Shown here: positions 33,057 to 43,342 of the stretch, in pieces
How positions within the stretch are numbered: the first letter of the stretch is position 1
Layout of the letters: each line of letters starts with the position of its first letter
NCBI RefSeq assembly: GCF_902167145.1
Contig: NC_050097.1
Coordinates: 145,787,982 to 145,851,981, forward strand
DNA from: Zea mays
Lineage: Eukaryota > Streptophyta > Magnoliopsida > Poales > Poaceae
Direction: 5' to 3'
Length of the DNA: 64,000 bases
Translations under genes and position numbers: made by a program
Notes under the pieces: generated by a model
Told to the model about the DNA's origin: nothing
The model's input: only the letters and a program-made list of their open reading frames with translations
Databases searched by the model: none

Positions 33057-33329
33057 GAGGAAAGAGAAAGAGAAACGTGTGGAGGTAAGTAGTCTATTAG
33101 CCATTATTTTTAGCTATTAGTGATGGAGCCATAGAAATTAAATATTATTTTTGTCGGTTAGAGGTAACTGACGAAAATAAATGATTACTTTCGATGGCCA
33201 GGACGGAGCCACCAAAAATTCCTAATTCCTATTGTGATAAGACCCGCTTGTACAACAGTCGCTCCCCCGATATGTCTAACACTATATAGATTTAACAGTG
33301 GCACTGCGTTTGAGGTTCGTTGCTAAGAC
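33057..33329. other. Spacer between segment C and Copia relic (unit 3)
   Basis: Equivalent spacer. A switch from unit 2-like to unit 1-like variants falls inside it (after GAGGTAACTGACG near 33163-33175 and before GGCACTGCG near 33300). Confidence 0.4.
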
Positions 33330-33860
33330 AAGAACAAAGATTCCCAAGATGCTATTACCTTTGGGGATGGGAGTTAAGGTAAGGTAAATGGTCTAGGTAA
33401 AATCGTAATCACCACCAAACATTTCATTTCAAATATATTTTTGGTGGATTCCCTAGACTACAATTTGTGTTCCGTATCACAATTATGTTTCATTGGTTAC
33501 AATTTTTGATTTATCAATGTTTGTTACACCGTCTATAGAAGGAGTGATGATTTCGTTGCTTTTAAGGTTGTGTTAAAGTGAAAATTTTATCTAGCAGATT
33601 TTTCGAGTGATAAAGCCAAACTTGACACATGCTTAATAGCTAAAACTAATATGGGTTGGCTATGGCATCAATGGCTCGCCCATGTTGGGATGAAGAATCT
33701 TCATAAGCTTATAAAGGGGAACACGTTTTAGGTCTAACGAATGTGTGTTTTGAGAAAGACAGGCCATATGACCTATGCCAAGCATAGAAGCGAGTGGGAT
33801 GAAATCATCCATTATAGAATATCATGACAACATCAGGACCATTGGAACTCCTACACATAG
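33330..33860 (+). pseudogene. Decayed Copia protease/integrase fragment (unit 3)
   Basis: Same relic; the TGG before the integrase histidine is kept, unlike unit 2. It is interrupted on the right by element A. Confidence 0.8.
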
Positions 33861-34557
33861 CACAATAGTGGCGGTTGTGAACCTATTTACATTATCGTTT
33901 TTTAGAACCGCCAGTGTTAGGGTCCAGAAGAAATCATTATTTTTACAGACGAGTAACCGTCAGTGGAAATCGATTTCCACTGACGGTCGGCGTAATAAAA
34001 CTGCCAGTAAAAATTATTTCCACGAAACATAAAACAGGTTTTAAAAACAGCAAAATAGTTTTAATATTTAAAGAGAGACATCGGACCATCCCACATGTCT
34101 CTGTCGAAGTTGCAGGCCACGACATTTTTCGCGGTTCCTAGGAATCGGACCCCCAACATTACCGCTCGTGCGTACGCTCCTCTACCACTCCGTCTATGAT
34201 GTCTTTTGTGTTTAGTTTATAGTTTTGTTGCCCAAATATTACAACCAAATGAGTATAAATTGTTTGTTTGATACTTTAATTTGAAGTTCTACAAGTTTTA
34301 CTTTGACACTTTTCTCATCTGAGGTCATTTGCAAAATTTCAATTTTAAATCTTATAAATTTATATGGAATTTTTGAGAGACAAAATAATTTCAAATAAAA
34401 AAGTTGTCAACAACAAAGTTTCATAACTTTTAGAGATGTACAACTTTTATATTGCTGATTTTTTATATGAGGGCATTTGAAAAACTAAAAAAATTAAGGG
34501 TAAAAATGATTTTAAGTCTGTAGAAATAGAAGGTTTTGAGCTTTTTTCTACTAAGTG
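33861..34557. mobile_element. CACTA-type non-autonomous element A (unit 3)
   Basis: 697 bp between TAG duplications (33858-33860 and 34558-34560). It carries the unit 1 variants AAACAGGTTTT, TACCGCTCG and CCGTCTATG. Confidence 0.65.
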
Positions 34558-34825
34558 TAGCTTGTATAATTGCCTAACAAACATGGGAGATGTCTTGTAA
34601 TCCGTGATCTATTTTTTTTTATTTCTTTTGTTTTGTAACGTGGTATGGTATTTCTATGAAACCAGACACATAGCATATGTGACTTGAGCTGACTATATAT
34701 TGTGGAGCTATTTAACAGGATCGAAAAATAGACAAGTATTTTGCATGCTAGATTTTGATTTTGATTTCAATTTTAAACCTTACAAATTTATATGTCTAAT
34801 TAATTGGGTTCGGATGTGTAGAATT

Positions 34826-34950
34826 TGACGTCATGAATATTCTTTAGGGTATGTAAATGCGTTATGACCAGGAGACGATATTTTATTAAGTGGATATTCT
34901 TTAGGGTTCGCATGCTTCCTATTTTGTTAATGACATGCGTTATGACGTCA
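34826..34950. promoter_or_regulatory. Paired TGACGTCA palindromes upstream of RING gene 4
   Basis: Perfect palindromes at 34826-34833 and 34943-34950. A single base change lies just upstream (TTGGGTTCGG for TTAGGTTCGG near 34804), but the motifs are unchanged. Confidence 0.45.
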
Positions 34951-35202
34951 TGAATATTCTGTGGGACTCGGCTGACAAGACAAGGGAGCTACGCATGCAT
35001 ATGCATGGCTAGCTGCTCGCAGGCTGCTGGAATGGAATAAAATGAAGATTTAACAGTGGCGGTGCATGGCTGCTCGGAGGCAATACTCGGATATATCCGA
35101 TCGACGGCCATGCATTCCTAGATAGATTGCGGGCCGTGATCCCCAGCTAGGATCGATCGGAATCGGAACCCCAGAGGCATCGTTATCAGCTGTCCTCCTC
35201 GT

Positions 35203-35210
35203 CTATATAT
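35203..35210 (+). promoter_or_regulatory. TATA box of RING gene 4
   Basis: CTATATAT 165 bases upstream of the ATG. Confidence 0.6.
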
Positions 35211-35367
35211 GCGACTAGTTGAGATCGAAACCCCATCAGCTGGCCTCCTGCTTTTGCTTATCGAAACCTCGCTCCTAAATATCCCATCGTCGTCGTTTGC
35301 CATCCGCCGCCGGCCCGCCGCCACCACTGCACCGCCCACTAGCTAGTAGCTAGACGACCGGCCGGAG

Positions 35368-35961
35368 ATGGATCCAGTTCCGGTGTGGTTAGAGTGGTTC
35401 GACAGGGACGGGGCGGAGCTCGCCAACCGCGGCCGTCGGCCGGATCATCTTGATGATGAGGACGATCTCTACGTAGCCTTGGCCTTGGCTCCCTACGTTG
35501 ATCGCCACCGGCCTCGAACCCGTCCCCGATCCCCATCCCCATCCCCGCCCTCACACGAGGACGCCGGGGACGACACTGCTGCTCGCAACAACAAGCGTCC
35601 TTGCATCCCCGCGTACAGCGAAGCCATCCTGGGGCTCAAGGAGGTGGTGCCAACCGCTAAGCACGACGACGACTGTGCCATCTGCCTCAACCCATTGGCC
35701 GATATCGCTGGTCCTGATCACAAGAAGGACGACGCGGCAGCTACGTCGATGCTTCGGGCCATGCCCTGCTCCCATATCTTCCACCAGCACTGCATCTTCC
35801 AGTGGCTCCATCGCAACGCCGTCTGTCCTCTCTGTCGCTACCAGCTGCCCACCACTTTCGACGACGAGGACACCGAAGTCGAGGAGGACGAGGAGGAGAT
35901 GGACAACTCAAATTCTCGATTGAATCAGATCAGACGACGACTGCAGATCTTGTACAACTAA
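35368..35961 (+). CDS. RING-H2 finger protein, putative E3 ubiquitin ligase (copy 4)
   Basis: The protein is identical to copies 1-3. It is the last gene of the array. Ten bases after its stop codon the shared downstream sequence ends (common text ...AAAAAATTCA, then AACCGAG instead of GCCAAATT), so its 3' flank and probable polyadenylation region differ from the other three. If copies differ in expression, this one is the best candidate because its terminator region is unique. Confidence 0.85.
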   Translation: MDPVPVWLEWFDRDGAELANRGRRPDHLDDEDDLYVALALAPYVDRHRPRTRPRSPSPSPPSHEDAGDDTAARNNKRPCIPAYSEAILGLKEVVPTAKHDDDCAICLNPLADIAGPDHKKDDAAATSMLRAMPCSHIFHQHCIFQWLHRNAVCPLCRYQLPTTFDDEDTEVEEDEEEMDNSNSRLNQIRRRLQILYN

Positions 35962-35971
35962 AAAATTCAAA

Positions 35972-36398
35972 CCGAGTATAAATTGATTGTTGGAGGCTGT
36001 AAACAAAACAATTATCAACTACAAAATTAAATAACTTTTTAAATTCTACAACTTTTATTTTGGTACTTTTTCATCCGAGATCGTTTACAAAATTTATATT
36101 TTAAAGTTTGTCAAATTCATATGCAATTTTGATAGTACAAATGATTTCAAATGAAAAGGTTGTCAATTACAAAGTTTCACGACTTTTATAGATATAAAAC
36201 TTTCATTTTGGTGGTTTTTTCATATAAGGTCATTGAAAAACTAAAAAAATTGATTTCAAATGATTTCTACATGCATTTTTCTTAAGAAACGTCAGCTGAA
36301 ATCATATTTATACCGGCGGTTCCATAAGAAAACCGCTGGTACAAATGGCACGATTTCTACCGGGCGTGTGGACCTGTGGCATGGTCGTGCATAGAGGT
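35972..36398. mobile_element. Diverged CACTA-like sequence after array end
   Basis: It resembles 7548-7940 (ACCGAGTATAAATTG, the ~90-bp module, TTTCTTAAGAAACG) but with many substitutions, unlike the near-identical copies in the array. It is cut at 36398 by the Ty3 element; 36394-36398 (GAGGT) is that element's target duplication. Confidence 0.5.
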
Positions 36399-39300
36399 TG
36401 TCACACCCGGTTTTAAGGGACAAAGCCGGGTGCACCTCATACATGCGCCAAAGAAGACAACACATATAATTACAGAGTGTATAGAGATAAATGTCACAAT
36501 AATCAGAGTATTTATTACATAGCGGAAGACTTACAAAAATAAAAGATAAATATAACATGAACTAAGGATCGTTGGCGCCAATGTCAACTGAGAAACGCCA
36601 CCTAGATCAGATCGAACTCCTCGCCTTGTGGCTCCTCCTGAACCACCTGTACTTGTCCTGTGGGGGGGTGTGAGACAGCAAGAGTGAGCTCACACATGAT
36701 CATCGCTCAACAAGTTGTGGGGAATAATGTGACATGAACTCACCAAAGGTGGGAGCTCATGGAGTGTAAGGCTTATCAAAGAGAATGGTTAAAGCTGAGC
36801 ATTGCTTTTAATGTTGGTCAAACTTTTATTAGCAATTACTAGATGTAAGTAAATACCAAACCTTAAATAAAGTAATAGAACAAATTAATAATAAACCCAT
36901 GCATATGCAAATGACAAAATTGAATTTAAGTTCCATAATTTAAACATCAGAGAGTCCTGAGCTGCTCATGACCGTGAGCTCGGCTAGTATACCAGTTTTA
37001 CACTCTGCAGAGGTTGTACCCTTTACCCACAAGTCATGCTACCCATCTGCCAAGGGGTCGCGAATCCCATACACCTCTACCTAGGAAGCGCGGCAGGGCA
37101 ACACTACGAGGCCTTTACAAAGTTCCACTAGCTTCCGAAAACCCGCTACAGTTTATAGGAAGTTCCAATGCAGGGTTCCTGGCTGACTGCCATCGCAGCA
37201 AAATCAACCAGGGACCTCCCTACACTGACCACTCCCCTACTGCCCTTGCCCCTTTCGGGTAAGGTAGTCTTCCACTAGCTTTCCTAATTAATCAGCCAAG
37301 GGCGTCCCATTAAACCCTTATGGTGGCACGTGGTTCTCAAGTTAAGCTCTATGTTCCAATTAACATTAATGATCTCAACATGAACATAAACAGAATAACA
37401 AGAATAATTGGAACATAGATATAATAAATGATTATTCCAAAACCATGTAAAGCAATAGCAAACTACCCAAGTGATTCAGGGGTAAACAAGGTAATGAGAT
37501 AAACAAATCTAGGGTGACCTATTGGGTCCCATCAAAATTAACCTATGCATGGATAAATGATATTAAAGAACATTATTGGGTAAAATGTGGTCAAGGGCAC
37601 AACTTGCCTTCAATGAGCTCCTGCTCAACTACTTCAACCTGCTGCTCACCAGGATCCTCGGTCACGTGCTCTTCTACTCGCCACAATACAAACAAGCATA
37701 GTGCATATAGAGAAATTAACATTACACCAAACATATATACAAAATACACAGTAATAATCTATACATTAAAATAAAATTCTAGGAACAGGAATCATAATTT
37801 TTGGAGTTATAGAATTTAAGTTATGGATTTTCAAAGGTTTTATGTGTTTAAAATAGATTAAGTGAGAAATTATTTTTCTTACTATTTTTATGTCAAAACA
37901 GAGGATCTAGGTGTTAGAGAATAAAATTACAAAATTTTAGGAACTGGAATGGAGTAATTTGGAGTTCATATGCATTTTCTATGAATTATTGAAGTTCTAG
38001 CAATTATTTTCCTATTAAAAATCTATTTTCTATTTCATTTATTCAATTTAAACGATCTCTGGACTAGGCCTCATTTTCCCGAAAACCCAGGGGCTTCTGC
38101 GCATAATTTTCTAAGACTCAGAATACTATGTAGTGGACGGCGAGTTTATTATGTGAAAATAGAGGGTCTCTTATACGAAATTGCCTGGCCCAAAAGGGTA
38201 TGGGGACACTACGGCCGCCAGATCTTAAATGTGCGGTCCCGATTATATCAGTCGACGACAACTCTCTTATAACCCTGCGCCGCCCGATCGAGTTTCGACG
38301 GTCAGGATTCAAAATCTACCAACTCTGATCCAAACCGGTTACTGTTAATCCAACGGCTCCGATCCCCCTTCCAGACTCGGTGCGAACAGGGCCGTAGATC
38401 CGCGCATCTACCGTCCGCGAACCGTCTTCCCTACGCGATCGCCACAAATCACCCCGAGGCGGCGCTCTGCCACGGCAGAGGACCACCGGCTGCCCGCGAC
38501 TTCACGCTCCTGCACACCAATCTCGAATCCGAGACATTCTACTCGCGACAACGGAAAATCCGATTGCTATGAACGTACTTACAAGGAAAGAAGTGGGCGA
38601 TGGACTCCCATTCACGGCGCAGGGCGGATTCGAAGCTTGGTCATAGTCTGGCGGTGAATTCCCCGCCAGTCCAAGACGCCGCAGCACCGAGAATTGCCCC
38701 TATTGCTCCGCGGTGCACTAGTAGATCACGGCACACCCCACGATTCGCCAACAATGGCGCCGAGTCACAGGGCACACGGCGGCGGGTCTGTCAGATCTCT
38801 CAACTCCCAAATCCTGGTTCCCCTTCGGCTAAAATCGAGGCAAGTAGTGGAGCAGACGATAGGAGGGGACGAACAGGTCCCGCCGGCGCGATGCCGCACC
38901 TATATGACGAGTTTGGGCTTAGGACGTTAACCGGGCGGCGCTAGAATCCTGGGGCTTCGGCAGAGGCCGTTGCGGGAGTAGCGGCGGGCAGGTGCGCCGC
39001 CAGCGCTGTACGCGGGGTCGGGGCACGGGGGTTGTTGCGCTAGGGGTCCGCGATTTCCGTGAATCGGGCACGAGCTCACCAGCGCCACCGGTTTTGCGCA
39101 CGAAGCGGAGGAAAGGTAGGGAGGGAGAAGAAGACCACTGCCGGCTGGGTGGATAAGTTAGCTGGGTGACCCTGGAATGTGGGGCCTGCCTGGCGGCGAC
39201 GCGAAGGCCACACGAGCGGGTGAAGGGCGTTGGGCCGTGCGGTATCGGAAAAAAAGAATGGGCCAAAAGTGAGGACTCGGCCCAAGTAGTGTTTTATTGT

Positions 39301-39714
39301 TTTTCTTTTTCTTATTTTTTTTTCAAATTCAACTTTAAATTCCCATTTAAATTCAAATTTAGTGGTGGATCTATCTTCACATTAATTGCCCAACTTAAAC
39401 ATGGCATAGGTGAACTTTTTTATTTTCAATATTTATTTTATTAAAACTAGTGCTATGTTTCTCCAAATTAGAGTTTAAATGCTAAGTGTCCCTTAATATA
39501 TTAATATATGGGTAGTAACACATTTATTTTACTATCCACAAATGCACAATCAAGTAAAAACTCAGCATGATGCATAATTTATTTGAGTGTCTTCTATTAA
39601 TTATTTATTGTATAGATGAGGTGTCCACATGAAATGTTAAATAGGGATAACCCACACACATGTAAAGGAATATAATCTCTCCTTTTAGATTTTTCTTACA
39701 AAGTGGGTGTTACA
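36399..39714 (-). repeat. 3' LTR of Ty3 element
   Basis: On the minus strand it runs from TGTAACACCC to GGGTGTGACA. It contains a GC-rich part near 38150-39270 whose open frames have no recognisable domains. Confidence 0.9.
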
Positions 39715-39740
39715 AATCCTACCCCCCTTAAAATAATCTC
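39715..39740 (-). other. Ty3 polypurine tract
   Basis: The minus strand reads TTTTAAGGGGGGTAGGATT directly before the 3' LTR start TGTAACACCC. Confidence 0.75.
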
Positions 39741-39751
39741 GTCCTCGAGAT

Positions 39752-42700
39752 TTAAGAAGAACTAGAGAAAAGGTGGGGAAAATTTATACGAAGCTCTTCT
39801 TCTCTTTCCCAAGTTGCTTCATCTTCACCGTGGTGACTCCGTTGTACTTTACACATCTTTATCACCTTATTTCTCGTAACCCGAGTCAAAGTATCCAAAA
39901 TCTTGATCGGGTACTCCATGTAAGTCAAATCACCCTGAACACTGAGCTCTTCCATTGGTAACTGTTCCTCAGGAACACGGAGACACTTCTTTAGTTGAGA
40001 TACGTGGAACACGTTATGCACATCCGATAGACTATCCGGTAACTCAAGTTGGTATGCCATCTCTCCAACTCTCCTAAAGATCAAGAATGGTCCAATATAG
40101 CGAGGGGATAATTTGCCCTTAACTTTGAATCTCCTCATTCCACAAAGGGGTGACACCTTGAGGTACACATAATCTCCTTCTTCAAATTCCAATGGCCTCC
40201 TTCTATTATCAGCATAACTCTTTTGCCTGGTTTGAGCCACCCTCAAATTCTCTCGAATTATACGGACTTGTTCTTCTGCTTCTCGAATCAATTCAGGCCC
40301 AAAGAATTGTCTTTCTCCAGTCTGATCCCAATACAAAGGAGTTCTGCACTTTCTCCCGTATAAAGCTTCAAAAGGTGACATCTTCAGACTGGCCTGATAA
40401 CTATTATTATATGAGAACTCAGCATATGGTAGACTTTTATCCCAACTCCATCCATGCTGAAGGGCACATGCTCTCAACATATCTTCCAATACCTGATTAG
40501 TCCTTTCAGTCTGTCCATCAGTCTGAGGGTGATAAGCTGTACTAAAATTCAACTTCGTACTCATGTTCTCATGAAAGCTTCTCCAAAATCTTGAGGTAAA
40601 CTACGAACCTCGATCAGACACGATCTTCTTTGGTACTCCATGTAAACACACAATCCGAGCCATATATAACTCTGCTAGCTGAGAACCTTTATAAGTAGTC
40701 TTGACAGGAATAAAGTGAGCTACTTTAGTCAATCTATCCACAATCACCCATATAACATCATATCCTCTCTGGGTGCGAGGCAATCCAGTAATAAAATCCA
40801 TACCAATCTCTTCCACTCCCATTCGGGTATCTTTAATGGGTATAATAGTCCAGTTGGTCTTTGGTGTTCTTGTCTTAAATTTTTTTTTTACACACAGCGT
40901 ACATAGCCACATGTGCAGCCACATATCTCTTCAATCCATACCACCAATACTTCCGCTTCAAATCCTGATACATCTTGGTACTACCAGGATAAATAGAATA
41001 ATCCAAGTCATGGGCCTCCTTCAATATAGTCTCTCGAAGGCTCTCAATATCAGGAACACACATCCTGTCCTTGAACCATACAGTGCCTTGCTCATCTTCC
41101 GTGAATTCCGGACCTCGACCTTCAGTAATCAGATCCTTAATCTCTTTTATTTTAGCATCATCAAGTTGACCTTTGCGGATTTCTTGCTCCAAAGTAGGTT
41201 CCACATCAATAGTAACTCCTTCAGTATGAGAAACTATCCCCAGGTTAAGTCTCCTGAAATCCTCAACAATCTCATCGGGTAGCTGGGCAACAATAGCTGA
41301 ATGAACATGTTCCTTTCGACTCAAGGCATCTGCAACCAAATTTGCCTTGCCCGGGTGATAGTGAATCTCCAAATCATAATCCTTAATAAGCTCCAACCAA
41401 CGGCGTTGCCTAAGGTTGAGATCCTTCTGAGTGAATATATACTTCAAACTCTTATGATCCGTGTACACTTGGCACTTGGTCCCCATGATATAATGTCTCC
41501 AAATCTTAAGCGCATGCACAACGGCTGCCAATTTCAAGTCATGAGTGGGGTAGTTCAATTCATGTCTCCGTAATTGTCGAGAAGCATAGGCAATCACATG
41601 TCCTTCTTGCATGAGCACACATCCTAAGCCTTGGCCACATGCCTCACAATAGATATCAAATCCTTTCTGTAAGTCTGGCATAATCAATACTGGTGGCGAC
41701 ATCAACCTCTTCTTCAATTGATCAAAGCTGTCTTGACACTTCTCATCCCACTTAAATTCTCTTCCTTTCTCCAAAAGCGAAGTCATAGGCTTAGCAATCT
41801 TAGAAAATCCCTCAATAAATCTCCGATAATATCCTGCTAATCCCAAGAAACTCCGAATCTCAGTAACTGTAGTGGGTGCTCTCCACTCCATTATCTCCTT
41901 AACCTTAGCAGGATCCACTGCTATTCCTCCATTAGAAATAATATGCCCAAGAAATGGCACTTCGCCAATCCAAAACTCGCATTTACTGTACTTGGTGTAG
42001 AGTTGATTATCTCGCAACTTCCGTAGTACCAATCACAGATGTTCCTCATGATCACTATCACTCTTGGAATAAATAAGAATATCGTCGATGAACACTATGA
42101 CGAATCTGTCCATATTATGAACACCTTATTCTTCAGATCCATAAAATAGTTGGTGCATTAGTTAATCCAAACGACATAACAGTGAACTCATATAATCCAT
42201 ATCGAGTCGAGAATGCTGTCTTGGGATTATCCGATGGTCTAATCTTCATTTGATGGTAACCCCAATCGGAGATCAATCTTCGAGAATACCCTAGCATCTC
42301 TCATCCGATCAAATAAATCCTCAATGCGGGGTAACGAGTACTTGTTCTTCACGATAACATCATTAAGGGACATATAATCCACACACATCCGCTGTGATCC
42401 GTCCTTCTTTTGTACAAATAGAACCGTTGCTCCCTAAGGTGAGGAACTCGGACGAATGTAACCAGCCTCTTGTAATTCCGTTAATTGCTTCTTAAGTTCC
42501 TTTAGTTCTTCTACAGACCTCCTGTATGGCCGTTTGAAAGTAGGGGTAGTCCCAGGTAAGGGATCAATGACAAACTCAACTTCCCTATATGGTGGCATCC
42601 CTGGTAACTCTTTTGGAAAGACATCCGAAAAATCTCTAACCACACGGATGTTGACACCAACAAACTTCCCATCTACTAAGAATGTCGCTACTCTGATGGT

Positions 42701-42850
42701 GGTAGTTACTGCAACCTCAACTTCAAATCTTTCTCCTTTGGACTGGTGAGTTCTATGGTCCCTTTAGCACAGTGTATAACCTGCCTTTGCCTTTCTTAAC
42801 CATGACATACCAAGAATCACGTCTATAGTGCTCTCTTCTAACACTATAGG
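39752..42850 (-). pseudogene. Ty3 pol relic: protease end, RT, RNase H, integrase, chromodomain
   Basis: Minus-strand pieces in order are a protease C-terminal end (VILGMSWLRKAKAG, about 42780-42840), the reverse transcriptase start (RDFSDVFPKELPGMPPYREV, 42434-42643), its catalytic box [10 protein letters not shown] near 42060-42110, and RNase H with the integrase zinc region (40875-42032). The integrase core (GMDFITGLP, IVSDRG, PQTDGQTERTNQ) and a chromodomain-like end (ILDTLTRVTRNKVI, EATWEREEEL, 39752-39930) follow. Breaks include a stop at 42434, frame breaks between 42434 and 42032, a frameshift at the T run near 40880-40890 and an in-frame TAG at 40601-40603. It cannot encode a full polyprotein. 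Confidence 0.9.
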
Positions 42851-43327
42851 GGTAGCCCATCTGGGTTAGAAATACAGGGTAAGAAAGGAAGAATTGTAGA
42901 CAAGGCGAGTAATTACGAGAAATGTTACTACGGGGGATTTATTAGCTAAGTAGATTAGTGTGTTATCTACTAAAGCTAATACATTACCTTATGGTGGTAC
43001 ATGCTAAGATGTCCATATATAATATTTCACTCAATCAAAGAAGCAAATCAGGCATTGATCATCAGAACAATCAACCAACATTTTTAATAGAGAAAATAAT
43101 TTAAATTTCGTCTTAGGTTCCCTACCTCTGAAAAGGTTCATAGTTGTAGGATTCCAAGGTGTGAAATCCATCTTGTATTAGAGTAGAAAAGGTAAGAATG
43201 ATCAGAGTAGAATAGCAAAAGGGGAGACAGGATCAAGATAAGGTAAGTATAGAATGAATCAGAGTAAGGTAAGTAGGAGAGGGTTTTGTCCATTTCTATC
43301 TAGGTTTCGTCCTACAGTCAACATTTC
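42851..43327 (-). other. Ty3 leader; gag absent
   Basis: Between the primer site and the protease end there are only about 480 bases with no gag-like frame. A typical Ty3 element has more than 1 kb of gag plus protease here, so a large internal deletion is inferred. Confidence 0.6.
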
Positions 43328-43338
43328 CTCTGATACCA
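43328..43338 (-). other. Ty3 primer binding site (tRNA-iMet)
   Basis: TGGTATCAGAG on the minus strand, four bases after the 5' LTR end, complements the 3' end of initiator methionine tRNA. Confidence 0.85.
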
Positions 43339-43342
43339 CTTC

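Larger units (their letters stand above)
3831..35971 (+). repeat. Tandem array of ~6.58-kb units, each with a RING-H2 gene
   Basis: RING gene starts lie at 6738, 13319, 28787 and 35368. The spacings are 6581, 15468 and 6581; the middle one equals a unit plus a Copia insertion and its target duplication (8968 bp), minus a net 81-bp deletion. Taking the end of similarity after the last gene as the unit border, the array reads as a partial unit 3831-7341, then full units 7342-13922, 13923-29390 (holding the Copia element) and 29391-35971. Order inside a unit: CACTA-like segment B, duplicated AT-rich block, CACTA-like segment C, Copia polyprotein relic, CACTA-type element A, RING promoter and gene. 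The left edge is cut by a Ty3 element, so more units may lie outside the window. Confidence 0.9.

Noticed and set aside
38118..39285. Frames up to 115 codons in the 36399-39714 LTR, repeated in the 5' LTR
   Set aside because: They overlap on both strands and recur only because the LTR is duplicated. No recognisable domain.
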